Assembly: GCA_051747425.1 (NCBI GenBank)
Contig: JBNJGD010000032.1
Span: forward strand, 1-13,485
Source of the DNA: HTCC5015 sp051747425
GTDB taxonomy: Bacteria; Pseudomonadota; Gammaproteobacteria; HTCC5015
Direction: 5' to 3'
DNA: 13,485 nucleotides
Shown: positions 1-7,761 of the stretch, piece by piece
Numbering within the stretch: the first letter of the stretch is position 1
Layout: every line of letters begins with the position of its first letter
Position numbers and translations under genes: made by a program
Notes under the pieces: generated by a model
Database searches by the model: none
Told to the model about the DNA's origin: nothing
Seen by the model: only the letters and a program-made list of their open reading frames with translations

Positions 1-141
1 GGCCCGCCGAAGTCGTTTGTCGTCGAGTTCAAACCCCAGAGGATGAATCAGGTGTAGCTGAAAACCGGTATTGGCGCACAGGCGTATGATGTTACCGGTA
101 TTGGGCGGTATCTCGGGCTGGTAGAGGGCGATGTGAAGCAT
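1..141 (-). CDS. trmL: tRNA (cytidine(34)-2'-O)-methyltransferase TrmL, 5' part only
   Basis: Reading leftwards from the ATG at 141, 47 codons stay open to the window edge. The product begins MLHIALYQPEIPPNTGNIIR and continues with LCANTGF and LHLIHPLGFELDDKRLRRA. The segment PEIPPNTGNIIRLCANTG is the N-terminal signature of the TrmL/YibK branch of SpoU (SPOUT) RNA methyltransferases. TrmL 2'-O-methylates the wobble base of tRNA-Leu isoacceptors in the cytoplasm, using S-adenosylmethionine. The family is usually about 155 residues, so roughly the first third is present. The gene is cut by the window edge, not broken. It diverges from the response-regulator gene, with about 80 bases between the two starts. 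Confidence 0.93.
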   Translation of the reverse strand, partial: MLHIALYQPEIPPNTGNIIRLCANTGFQLHLIHPLGFELDDKRLRRA

Positions 142-168
142 GGGTGACTCATTAATCCCGGCGCCGCG

Positions 169-197
169 TTGACACTCGCGGGCCCCTGTGAAAATCT
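169..197 (+). promoter_or_regulatory. possible sigma-70 promoter for the response regulator gene
   Basis: A perfect TTGACA lies at 169-174. With a 17-base spacer the -10 position (192-197) reads AAATCT, which is a poor match. The pairing rests mainly on the -35 hexamer and on its place in the 80-base divergent gap between trmL and the regulator. Confidence 0.25.
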
Positions 198-221
198 GCA
201 TAAAAGCATTGATAAGTGGCT

Positions 222-1607
222 ATGGCAAAACCCAAATTACTCTTGGTCGACGACGACCCCCTGATCTCGGAAACCCTGGGCTTCGTTCTCGCCGAGGATT
301 TTGAAGTCGAGACGGCGCAAACCCGTGAAGAGGCCCGCGAACGGGTGGCCCGCAGTGCGCGCCCCTTTGCCATTGCCCTGATCGATCTCGGCCTTCCGCC
401 CGTCCCCCACACCGCCGAAGAGGGTTTTGCCCTGGTCAGCGAGTTGCTGGCCAATGACGACAGCCTGAAGATCCTGATCCTCTCTGGGCAGAGCGAAAAG
501 CGCAACATGCAGCACGCCATGACCCTGGGCGCCGTCGACTTCATTCCCAAGCCCTGCGATCCCGGCCTGCTCAAAACCCGCCTGGAACACCAGCTGTTGC
601 TGCGCGAGGTCGAGGACGACCCCGTGCCCCGGGGCGTGGACACTCACCACATGGTGGGTGAGTCGGACACCATGGCCGAGCTGGATCGGCATATTCGCCA
701 GTATGCCGATTCCCCTTTCCCCGTGCTGGTCGAGGGCGAGTCCGGTTGCGGCAAGGAATTGATCGCCAAACAGCTACACGAGCGCGGTGTGCGCAACGGC
801 GCGCCCTACTATGTAATCAACTGCGCCGCCTTTACCAAGGAGTTGCTCGAGGCCCAGCTCTTCGGCCACGCCAAGGGGGCCTTTACCGGCGCCAACAAGG
901 AGCACTCGGGCTTCTTCGAGGCGGTTGGCGAAGGCACCCTGTTTATGGACGAGGTGGGCGAATTGCCCCTGGAGCTCCAGGCCAAGTTGTTGCGCGTGCT
1001 CGAGAGCGGCGAGTTCTACCGCCTGGGCGAGACCCGTCCCCGCATGTCCCAGGCTCGCATCGTCGCCGCCACCAACAAAAACATGCGCGAAGAGGTCCGC
1101 GAGGGCCGCTTCCGCCAGGACCTCTACCACCGCCTCGGCATTCTAACCCTGCGCGTGCCGCCTCTGCGCGAGCGCGGCGACGACCGCAATCAGCTGCTCG
1201 AGCACTTCCGCGGACAATTGTCCGGGATGGTGCCGGATTTCACCTTGAGCGACGAAGCCTGGGCCCTGTGGCAGCGCTATGCCTTTCCCGGCAATATACG
1301 CGAGCTGCGCAATCTGGTGATTCGTCTGGGCACCAAATACCCCAAGCAAACCATCACCCTGGAGCAGCTCGAAGGCGAAGTGGAGCCCGAGCAAGGCCCG
1401 GACGGGGAGCGCCCCGACCCGGCCATGCAGCTGGCCAGTGGCGAGTTTGACCTGGACGGTCATCTGCGGGAAATTGAGCGCGATTTCATCGAAGCGGCAC
1501 TGGCGCGCAAAGCCGGCAACTTGTCCAAGGTGGCCAAGTTGCTTAAGATGAACCGTACGACCCTGTACAGTCGCATGGAGCGACTCGGTCTCAAGGACAA
1601 GGACTAA
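222..1607 (+). CDS. sigma-54-dependent response regulator, PrsR-like
   Basis: This is a three-domain NtrC-type transcriptional activator of about 461 residues. The receiver domain (about 4-120) has the acidic pocket VDDDP, the phospho-acceptor Asp55 in IDLGLPP, and a conserved Lys in IPKPCDP. The AAA+ domain (about 145-370) has Walker A GESGCGKE (172-179), an intact sigma-54-contacting GAFTGA loop (219-224), Walker B LFMDE (Asp243, Glu244) and the FRQDLYHRL arginine-finger region. A Fis-type helix-turn-helix closes the protein (about 433-457). All catalytic motifs are intact, so it should activate sigma-54 RNA polymerase on phosphorylation. The receiver pattern DLGLPP followed by EEGF resembles PrsR, the regulator linked to PEP-CTERM/exopolysaccharide loci, but no sortase or PEP-CTERM gene is visible here. 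I chose ATG 222, with a weak AAG-type ribosome site; a GTG at 216 would add two residues. No kinase is adjacent. The pilus operon starts 44 bases downstream, so the regulator may be co-transcribed with it or control it (inference). Confidence 0.9.
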   Translation: MAKPKLLLVDDDPLISETLGFVLAEDFEVETAQTREEARERVARSARPFAIALIDLGLPPVPHTAEEGFALVSELLANDDSLKILILSGQSEKRNMQHAMTLGAVDFIPKPCDPGLLKTRLEHQLLLREVEDDPVPRGVDTHHMVGESDTMAELDRHIRQYADSPFPVLVEGESGCGKELIAKQLHERGVRNGAPYYVINCAAFTKELLEAQLFGHAKGAFTGANKEHSGFFEAVGEGTLFMDEVGELPLELQAKLLRVLESGEFYRLGETRPRMSQARIVAATNKNMREEVREGRFRQDLYHRLGILTLRVPPLRERGDDRNQLLEHFRGQLSGMVPDFTLSDEAWALWQRYAFPGNIRELRNLVIRLGTKYPKQTITLEQLEGEVEPEQGPDGERPDPAMQLASGEFDLDGHLREIERDFIEAALARKAGNLSKVAKLLKMNRTTLYSRMERLGLKDKD

Positions 1608-1622
1608 CACGGTAAAAGGACG

Positions 1623-1648
1623 CCCGCCAGGGACGGTGGGCGGGAGAG
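1623..1648 (+). promoter_or_regulatory. mshL ribosome binding site partly inside a GC-rich hairpin
   Basis: CCCGCC (1623-1628) can pair with GGCGGG (1639-1644) around a 10-base loop. The Shine-Dalgarno-like GGGAGAG (1642-1648), just ahead of ATG 1652, overlaps the right arm. Such a stem could lower independent initiation and favour coupling to translation of the upstream regulator. There is no U-tract, so it is not an obvious terminator. Confidence 0.3.
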
Positions 1649-1651
1649 ATA

Positions 1652-3094
1652 ATGGACTATCGAAACGCCATGAATCAGGTGGGTATTGGTGCGCTTTGCG
1701 CGGCCCTGCTCGCCTGCCAGGCCTCGCCGCCGTCGACGCCGCTCGGCGTGGATACGGCACAGCCCCGCCAGTCCGAAATTCCCGCAAACGCCCCCGCCAA
1801 AGTGACAACCGGGCAGGTCGAACGCTATAGCTTGTCCGCTCACCGACTGCCGGCTTCCGAAGTGCTTGAGAGACTCGCCCGGCTTGCCGATTTTAATCTG
1901 GTGGTACACGGCGAGCTCGATCAACCGCTGACGCTGGTGGCCCGGGACCAGACGGTGGCGGACATTCTCCAGCGCATCGGCGATAGTCACGGCCTGCGTT
2001 ACGAATGGCGCGGAGACACCCTGGTGGTTACCGATGACGGCCCCCACTGGCGTCACTACGATGTGCCATATGTTAATGTGGAGCGCACCAGCGAGCGCGA
2101 CACGGCACTGGATCGCAGCACCGACAGCAGTGCCGATCGGCCGCGGCTGAGTCAACAAAGCGAGCATCTATTCTGGCAAAACCTTGAGAGCCAGCTCGAA
2201 TCCTTTGACAGCGATAAAATTCTGGTCAACCGGGATGTGGGACTGGTCAGCGTGCGTGGCGGGCGTGCAGAGCAGCGCGCAATCGAGCGTTATCTGGACC
2301 GGGTGGTGTCGCGGGGCCAGCGGCAGGTCCTGATTGAGGCCACGGTTATCGAGGTCGAGCTGAGCAACAGTTATCGGGCCGGGGTCAATTGGCAGCGCAT
2401 GGCCAGTCGGGGTGACTGGTCGGTTGAGCAAACCCTGACGGAAGCGAGTCTGGGAGCATCGCCACTGGCGCTGGTGGCTGAACACCAGAGACAGAGCAGC
2501 GATGCTCTCACCCGGGCCACGGTGACGCTGTTGCAGGAGTACGGCGATGTCAACATTCACTCCCAGCCGCGCATCATTGCACTCAATAACCAGCCCTCTC
2601 TACTTAAAGTCGTCGACAATCGCGTTTATTTCACCATCGATGTCGAGAATACGACGGCCTCCGGTGGTGCCACTTCGACGACCGTGGAAACTCATATCAA
2701 CACGCTTCCTGTGGGCTTCACGATGAGCGTCACGCCCTTTGTCACAAATGCCGATGTCATGCTTAGCGTCCGCCCCACCTTGTCCCGGATTACGCGCTTT
2801 GTCGATGATCCCAGCCCGGCGCTGGCCGCCGAGGGCGTGGTCAGTCAAGTTCCCGAGGTGGAGGTGCGCCAGATGGAGACGCTGCTGAGACTTCATGGCG
2901 ACCAGACGGCGTTGATCGGTGGTTTGATGCAGGAGCGCCGCGGCGAACAGCGTCACGAGGTACCGTTTCTGGGCCGATTGCCACTGATTGGCGCCCTGTT
3001 TCGCGGAGAGAAACAGCTGAGCCGCAAGACGGAGCTGATCATTATGCTCAGGGCCAGACATCTCGGCCCGGCCAGGGAGGGGGAACATGCCTGA
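1652..3094 (+). CDS. mshL: MSHA-type pilus secretin MshL (outer-membrane lipoprotein)
   Basis: This 480-residue protein would form the outer-membrane pore through which the pilus emerges. The N-terminus has a lipobox-like LLAC with Cys22, so lipidation and outer-membrane sorting are likely. An STN/secretin N-terminal region spans about 58-127 and a further N-domain-like repeat (ILVNRDVGLVSVRGG) about 188-220. The secretin core runs from about 226 to 467: QVLIEATVIEVE, GDVNIHSQPRIIALNNQ, SVRPTLSRITRFVDDP, TALIGGLM and the closing VPFLGRLPLIGALF. The core wording, notably the FVDDPSPAL and SQVPEVEVRQMETLLRL stretches, is closer to MshL than to PilQ or GspD. The ATG at 1652 is preceded by GGGAGAG; an in-frame ATG at 1670 would shorten the lipoprotein signal. 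The gene ends inside mshE with an 8-base overlap, indicating translational coupling. No dedicated pilotin is visible. Confidence 0.9.
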   Translation: MDYRNAMNQVGIGALCAALLACQASPPSTPLGVDTAQPRQSEIPANAPAKVTTGQVERYSLSAHRLPASEVLERLARLADFNLVVHGELDQPLTLVARDQTVADILQRIGDSHGLRYEWRGDTLVVTDDGPHWRHYDVPYVNVERTSERDTALDRSTDSSADRPRLSQQSEHLFWQNLESQLESFDSDKILVNRDVGLVSVRGGRAEQRAIERYLDRVVSRGQRQVLIEATVIEVELSNSYRAGVNWQRMASRGDWSVEQTLTEASLGASPLALVAEHQRQSSDALTRATVTLLQEYGDVNIHSQPRIIALNNQPSLLKVVDNRVYFTIDVENTTASGGATSTTVETHINTLPVGFTMSVTPFVTNADVMLSVRPTLSRITRFVDDPSPALAAEGVVSQVPEVEVRQMETLLRLHGDQTALIGGLMQERRGEQRHEVPFLGRLPLIGALFRGEKQLSRKTELIIMLRARHLGPAREGEHA

Positions 3095-4688
3095 TATTGA
3101 GGTGGCCCATGTACTTGAAGAAGCCGGTCTGATCGGCAGAGATCAGGCTGATCTGTTGCGCCGGGAGGGTGGTTGCAGCGTGACCGGGCAATTGAATCAG
3201 GTAGAGCGCTTGGGTTTTGCCGAGGGCGCCGAGGTTCGGCGGGTGGCGGGACGGGCGCTCGGCTGTCCCGCAGTGGAACTCGATGAGCATTTGCCCGCCA
3301 GCGCAACACTGGCACTTGTGCCCCGGGAACTGGCGCGCCGATATCAGGCGGTGCCCATTGCCTTGCAGGATGGGCAGTTGAGTATTGCCATGGCAGACCC
3401 CTGCGATCTGCTGGCCCGTGATGCCCTGGAAAAGTTTTGCCTGGGCAATGGTGTCGATGCGATTGAATACTGCCTTGCCTCCGGGGCGGCACTGGAGCGA
3501 GCGTGGCAAAGGTTCTACCCAGACATGGGACCGCGGGACCTGCCCGGTCTGTTGGCGGAGGACGAAGGCCTTCGCGAGCGATGGACCAGCGAGGCAGTGG
3601 ACGCTATGTTGTTGGAGTCCTGCCGCCGGGGTGCCTCGGACATTCACCTGGAGCCGGATCGCGAGTACGCGCGCCTGCGGCTCAGGGTGGATGGTGTCAT
3701 GGAAAGCCTGAGTGTATTGAGCAAACGCCAGTACGCCCGGCTACTGGGCCGGTTAAAAGTGCTTTGCGACCTCGATATGGGGGAAAACCGACTGGCACAG
3801 GATGGAAAAATGCACCGTCGTGTCGAAGGTCGACCTACGGATTTTCGCGCTGCATTGATGCCGACACTTCACGGGGAAGTACTGGTACTGCGCGTCCTCG
3901 ACCGCTCGGCCCGCGATTGGTGCTTGTCAGACCTCGATCTGGGCGATGGCGTGCGTAAAGCTCTGGAGGCACTGGTACAGATACCCCAGGGCATGGTGGT
4001 GGTTTGCGGCCCCACCGGTTCGGGCAAGACCACCACGCTCTACGCCCTGCTCTCGGCACTGGACAAACACCGCCAGACCATCGCTACGCTGGAAGACCCG
4101 GTGGAATATCCGACCGATGGTATCCGTCAGACCGATTTGAGTCGGGGTGCCAAGCTGGGCTTTGCCGAGGGAGTCAGGGCGCTGATGCGTCAGGATCCGG
4201 ATGTGTTGCTGATTGGAGAGATTCGCGATAGCGAGACTGCCGCCATGGCACTGCGAGCGGCCATGACCGGCCACCGGGTGCTGACAAGTGTCCACGCGGC
4301 GACGCCGGTTGGCGCTCTCCGCCGACTGGCGGAGTTGGGCGTCGATCGGGCCAATCAGGCCACCTATATCAACGGGGTCATTGCCCAGCGACTGATTCGG
4401 CGGCTATGTGGTCGCTGTCGGCGGCCTTCGGGCCTGGTCCGGAAGGACTGTAAAGCGTGCGCCGGGCGTGGCTATCGGGGGCGCCGGGCACTGCTGGATA
4501 TCCTTCGCCTGGACGCTGAGAGAAAGGCCTCGCTAGAGCGCGGCGAGTGGTCGCGTCTCGGGGACCCGGCGTCTTTGGAAAGAGCGGCGCTGGCGGCCGT
4601 CACCGCTGGCGATACGGATTGGGATGAATACTGTCGGGTTTTCGGTCAAGGGCCGGCGCTCGGGGACGGTCAGGAGGAAACGGCGTGA
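3087..4688 (+). CDS. mshE: MSHA-type pilus assembly ATPase MshE (GspE/PilB family)
   Basis: This is a 533-residue cytoplasmic hexameric ATPase expected to drive pilin polymerisation. The N-terminal T2SSE_N/MshEN-like region occupies about 5-105. The ATPase core carries Walker A GPTGSGKTT (308-316), the Asp box ATLEDPVEY (333-341), Walker B DPDVLLIGEIRD (370-381) and the His box TGHRVLTSVHA (394-404). Four cysteines, Cys441/Cys444 and Cys455/Cys458, form the zinc tetracysteine motif of GspE and PilB, although the spacing between the pairs is short. The core is intact, so an active enzyme is likely. In the N-terminal region the two Arg-Leu-Gly-type signatures associated with c-di-GMP binding in MshE-family ATPases read EVA and VTG, so c-di-GMP control may be weakened (inference). 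ATG 3087 has AGGGAGG upstream and overlaps mshL. The stop overlaps the GTG start of the next gene. Confidence 0.9.
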   Translation: MPDIEVAHVLEEAGLIGRDQADLLRREGGCSVTGQLNQVERLGFAEGAEVRRVAGRALGCPAVELDEHLPASATLALVPRELARRYQAVPIALQDGQLSIAMADPCDLLARDALEKFCLGNGVDAIEYCLASGAALERAWQRFYPDMGPRDLPGLLAEDEGLRERWTSEAVDAMLLESCRRGASDIHLEPDREYARLRLRVDGVMESLSVLSKRQYARLLGRLKVLCDLDMGENRLAQDGKMHRRVEGRPTDFRAALMPTLHGEVLVLRVLDRSARDWCLSDLDLGDGVRKALEALVQIPQGMVVVCGPTGSGKTTTLYALLSALDKHRQTIATLEDPVEYPTDGIRQTDLSRGAKLGFAEGVRALMRQDPDVLLIGEIRDSETAAMALRAAMTGHRVLTSVHAATPVGALRRLAELGVDRANQATYINGVIAQRLIRRLCGRCRRPSGLVRKDCKACAGRGYRGRRALLDILRLDAERKASLERGEWSRLGDPASLERAALAAVTAGDTDWDEYCRVFGQGPALGDGQEETA

Positions 4689-5854
4689 AAGCGTTTGAAT
4701 ACTCTGTCATCGATCGCAGTGGCAGTCGCCAGCGCGGGGTGATTATCGCCGGAGGGCTGCAGGAGGCGCGGGAGCAATTGAACAGGCAGGTTCGCGCCGT
4801 TGTACGCCTGCGCCTGGCGATGGGCGTCAAAGTCAGTTCCCGGCTTTGGCGTCGCGAGTGGCCCATCGCACTGCGCCAGTTACAACAATTGGCGGGGGCC
4901 GGTGTGCCCATGGCGACCAGCTTTGCCGAGCTGGCCAGGGAGAGTCGTCCGGCCAGCTGGGCGACGCTGCTGGCCCTGGTGGGCGAACGCCTGTCGGCGG
5001 GTAGTTCGCTTTCGGAGGCACTTGAGCCCTACCGGCGGACGCTGCCAACGCCGACACTGGCTCTGGTAGCCGCCGGAGAGGAAAGCGGCACACTGGAGGA
5101 GCAGTTGGGGGCCTTGGCGGACTGGCTGGAATGGCGCGAAGCGCGGCGAGCTGAAATGATCAGTGCCTTGATTTACCCGGCCGTAGCGGCATTGGCGACC
5201 TTGCTGGCCGTTGTGTTTCTGCTCGTTTATTTGGTGCCGCGGCTGGCGCCTTTCCTGTTGGAACTGGGGGTATCGTTGCCCTGGTATTCCCGTCTGCTGT
5301 TTGCGCTCAGTGACGCGGTGTTGGCGTGGGGCCTGTGGCTATCGGTGATTCCACTGGGCCTTCTGGCCGCCGCCATTTACTGGCGCGCGTGGCGACGCCT
5401 GCCACTGGTGGGACGGGTGATTGCCCACTTGCAACAGAGTCAGTTCTCTCTGCAAATGGCCCTGCTCTACGCCGCCGGGCTGACGCTCCCAGATGCACTG
5501 GAGCGGGCAATGGAAGTGTTTGACCGGCAGACTCGCCGTGGGCAGGGGCCCCGTCCTGTCGCAGCGGCTGTGGGGGCATTGCGCGGCGGTGAGAGTCTCT
5601 CGGCGGCCTTGGCGGGCGCCGGTCTTTTTCCCTCGCTGATGTTGCGGGTGATCCGAGTGGGCGAACAAAGCGGGGGGTTGGAGGAGAGTTTCCGCCGCTT
5701 GTCCGATTATTACAGCGAGTGTGCGGCACGCCGGCTGGGACAGTTACACGCCATGTTGGCGCCGGCGGTGAGCGTGATTCTGGCCCTGATGTTGCTGTGG
5801 ATTGTCGCCGGTATTTTCCTGCCACTCTACGACGCGCTGGAGGTGATGGTATGA
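4685..5854 (+). CDS. mshG: MSHA-type inner-membrane platform protein MshG (GspF/PilC family)
   Basis: This is a 389-residue polytopic inner-membrane protein that would couple the ATPase to pilin assembly. It begins FEYSVIDRSGSRQRGVI, the usual GspF/PilC opening. It has two repeated T2SSF cytoplasmic domains: one with LQQLAGAGVPMATSFAEL and AGEESGTLEEQL, the second with LQMALLYAAGLTLPDALE and VGEQSGGLEESF. Three hydrophobic segments follow the family topology: about 160-185, about 210-235 and about 360-382. The length is close to the 400 typical of the family. The start is GTG 4685, with AGGAGG in the last codons of mshE and a GTGA overlap with its stop. The 3' end overlaps the next start as ATGA. 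Family assignment is firm; the name MshG follows from the MshL and MshE neighbours. Confidence 0.88.
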   Translation: MKAFEYSVIDRSGSRQRGVIIAGGLQEAREQLNRQVRAVVRLRLAMGVKVSSRLWRREWPIALRQLQQLAGAGVPMATSFAELARESRPASWATLLALVGERLSAGSSLSEALEPYRRTLPTPTLALVAAGEESGTLEEQLGALADWLEWREARRAEMISALIYPAVAALATLLAVVFLLVYLVPRLAPFLLELGVSLPWYSRLLFALSDAVLAWGLWLSVIPLGLLAAAIYWRAWRRLPLVGRVIAHLQQSQFSLQMALLYAAGLTLPDALERAMEVFDRQTRRGQGPRPVAAAVGALRGGESLSAALAGAGLFPSLMLRVIRVGEQSGGLEESFRRLSDYYSECAARRLGQLHAMLAPAVSVILALMLLWIVAGIFLPLYDALEVMV

Positions 5855-6975
5855 GTCGCATCACTGGCACCGCGGGCTTGCTGGTCAACCCGTGTCCCGA
5901 TGGCGTCGATGCAGTCGTGGTCGATCATCCCAGCGAGCATGTTCAAAGCTGGAAGGTCGGCTGGCTTTGGCCGTGGCAGCGCCGAGTCGTTGCCCGATCC
6001 CTGGTGGAGGAGGAGGTTCGCCCGGGCCAGTGCTGGCAACTGGTATTTCGGCTCGAGAGAGACGGCTGGCGAGTGACTCTTGTGACGCTGGATGAGACCG
6101 CTCTGGCCCGGTTTGGCGATGCCGGTGTGTGGCGGTTTTCGCACTTGCTGGGATATTACGATCGTTCATGGCGCTGGAGAAAAAGTGTCATGCGGGTGGT
6201 GGAAGTGGCCAGTGGCTGGCGTTTTGCCGCCTATGTTGGAGGCCACCTTATCTACTCGCGGCACCTGGACAGGCAACGCTGTCCGGATCGCTCCAGTGCC
6301 CGGCAAGAGGCTCAAGCCCTGTCGGCAGCGCTGGCTGATCGCGGCGTTGTCAGCGTGGCGGAGACACAGTTTCCGGACGGTGAATCTGTGGCTGGTTGGT
6401 GTCGACACTATTTGGCACGGCGCTGGCATTGGCGGGGGGCAATCAGACGCCCCGGGCCATGGCCACCTCCGCAACAGTGGTTCCGCCGGTTGATGGCGCT
6501 TTGGTTCTGGACACTTTCGCTGGGTGCGGCCAACGCGGCGCTGGAGCACTGGGGTGTTCCGGGGCCGGATGACTCAGGTCCGCAAGTGATTCCACCGACC
6601 GGTGTGATGAAGGCGCGGGAGCGGCTTGAGGGCCAGGCAAAGCTGGCGGGGCATACAAAAGCGGGTCAACAGCAGTGGCTGAATCAATTGATGGATGCCC
6701 AATCCCAGGCGGGATCGGAGGTCTCACTGGAAACGCTCTCCTGGCAGAGGGAAGAGGGACGACAGGTCATGATGTGGCAGGGGCGGGCAGAGGACGAATC
6801 CATCTGGCGCGAATACCGGCGGCGTTTACCCCATGAGGGTTTCAAAACCATCTGGCCCGGGGCCGCTGTTGACCTCGATTGGCAGCGGCTCAATCCGCCG
6901 GTGGTCAAGCGACTGGATGATCCGGTTCGACCCGAGCCCGTGGAGTGGCAGGCAACGCTGGAGGTGCGCCGATGA
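5851..6975 (+). CDS. tryptophan-rich bitopic pilus platform protein (MshI / PilM-PilN / GspL-like place)
   Basis: I do not recognise this 374-residue protein by motif. It has a long N-terminal, presumably cytoplasmic part (1-210), one hydrophobic segment around 211-231 (LMALWFWTLSLGAANAAL) and a C-terminal, presumably periplasmic part. That is the GspL layout, which corresponds to a PilM-PilN fusion. Actin-like ATP-binding motifs of PilM are not evident. It is notable for 25 tryptophans (6.7 percent), with clusters such as SWKVGWLWPW. The start is ATG 5851, preceded by GGAGGTGAT and overlapping the mshG stop as ATGA. An upstream in-frame extension lies inside mshG and is not needed. The 3' end overlaps the next gene as ATGA. 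The context (after the GspF homologue, before a PilO-like gene) suggests an inner-membrane assembly platform role, perhaps MshI-like; this is inference from position and topology. Confidence 0.7.
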   Translation: MSRITGTAGLLVNPCPDGVDAVVVDHPSEHVQSWKVGWLWPWQRRVVARSLVEEEVRPGQCWQLVFRLERDGWRVTLVTLDETALARFGDAGVWRFSHLLGYYDRSWRWRKSVMRVVEVASGWRFAAYVGGHLIYSRHLDRQRCPDRSSARQEAQALSAALADRGVVSVAETQFPDGESVAGWCRHYLARRWHWRGAIRRPGPWPPPQQWFRRLMALWFWTLSLGAANAALEHWGVPGPDDSGPQVIPPTGVMKARERLEGQAKLAGHTKAGQQQWLNQLMDAQSQAGSEVSLETLSWQREEGRQVMMWQGRAEDESIWREYRRRLPHEGFKTIWPGAAVDLDWQRLNPPVVKRLDDPVRPEPVEWQATLEVRR

Positions 6976-7529
6976 AGGCAGTGTGGATGAGTTTGCTCTT
7001 GTCCCTGCTGGTGGCATCGCTGGCTGCCGGTGCACTAACTGTGCGCCTGTGGGAAGAGTGGCAGAGGAGCCAGTCATGGGTCGAGCGCGACAGACAGCGA
7101 GCCCACAGGGAGGAGCAACGGCAAGAGGCTTTGCATTGGTGGCGGGAGAACGCCGAAGGCTACCAGGCATTGCGCCTCACCGACGAAAGTCGTGGGGCCG
7201 ATCGCCAGACACTGTGGCAGTTGCTCGAGCCACGGGCTCGTGAGCGACGCTGGGCCGATTTGAGGCTCAAGGTGCTCCCGGCCCCGCCTCGGGAGCCGGG
7301 TCTGGCCAGGTGGCGACGCCATCGCTATCAATTGATTGCCGAGCTGCCCCACGATGGTGATGCGCAGTGGCTGTGGCAGACAGTGAATGACTACTACGCT
7401 GTCAGGGCGGATTGGCGCCGATGCCGTTTTGAGCGTTTGCACAAAAGCATTGAACGCGGGGCCAGCCACCTGAGCATGCAGTGTCGTGTCGACCTCTGGC
7501 AATGGCGCGCCAAGGAAGGCACGACATGA
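6972..7529 (+). CDS. PilO/GspM/MshJ-like inner-membrane protein
   Basis: The 185-residue product has one N-terminal membrane anchor (about 5-24, MSLLLSLLVASLAAGALTV). A charged helical, probably coiled-coil stretch follows (about 25-65, rich in Arg, Glu and Gln). The C-terminal region of about 80-180 alternates beta-like and helical segments. This size and topology match PilO/GspM-type proteins, which dimerise in the periplasm and link the platform to the secretin. Sequence motifs for these families are weak, so this is a topology-based call. It has 14 tryptophans (7.6 percent), continuing the bias of the upstream gene. The ATG is preceded by GGAGGTG with a 5-base spacer and overlaps the preceding stop; its own stop overlaps the next ATG. 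The gene is therefore translationally coupled on both sides. Confidence 0.7.
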   Translation: MKAVWMSLLLSLLVASLAAGALTVRLWEEWQRSQSWVERDRQRAHREEQRQEALHWWRENAEGYQALRLTDESRGADRQTLWQLLEPRARERRWADLRLKVLPAPPREPGLARWRRHRYQLIAELPHDGDAQWLWQTVNDYYAVRADWRRCRFERLHKSIERGASHLSMQCRVDLWQWRAKEGTT

Positions 7530-7756
7530 AGTGTGGACATCAGTTCATGGTGATGTTGTTAGTCCTCGGGTTGTTCTTCTCGCCGACTGAACGCCAGGAG
7601 ATCGACCGCCACATGGTGCCCGAGGTAGTAGCCATCCGCGCTGATAAAGAGGATAAAAAGCCGGCTCCAGGTTACGGGGAATTGCGATCCCGGGACGGCA
7701 CGCTGGAGCGTTGGGGGCAACGGGAAGCGCCGCAAGGCGGGACGAAATGGAGGTAA
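7526..7756 (+). CDS. small exported protein of unknown function in the pilus operon
   Basis: This gene encodes 76 residues. The N-terminus is MKCGHQFMVMLLVLGLFFSP, a short positive start followed by a hydrophobic run of about 13 residues, suggesting a signal peptide or anchor. The rest is hydrophilic and charged (KEDKKPAPGYGELRSRDG). I recognise no family. The position after a PilO-like gene is where PilP or MshK would sit in related operons, but there is no lipobox and no folded PilP-like domain, so a link to secretin alignment is only a positional guess. The start ATG overlaps the preceding stop as ATGA, with AAGGAAGG upstream. Its final codons contain the GGAGGT that serves as ribosome site for the next gene. 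Confidence 0.65.
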   Translation: MKCGHQFMVMLLVLGLFFSPTERQEIDRHMVPEVVAIRADKEDKKPAPGYGELRSRDGTLERWGQREAPQGGTKWR

Positions 7757-7761
7757 GCGCC

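Noticed and set aside
746..1450. 234-codon plus-strand frame inside the response regulator
   Set aside because: An alternative frame of the AAA+ domain; the product is low-complexity and rich in Arg and Ala, a GC-bias artefact.
1490..1652. Sigma-54 (-24/-12) promoter ahead of mshL
   Set aside because: I looked for GG-N10-GC with TGGC/TTGC context; the near matches (for example around 1496-1515 and 1529-1545) have wrong spacing. A motif scan of the whole window would be needed.
5719..5850. Upstream extension of the 5851 gene
   Set aside because: It overlaps the last part of mshG, while ATG 5851 has an excellent ribosome site and the ATGA overlap seen elsewhere in the operon.
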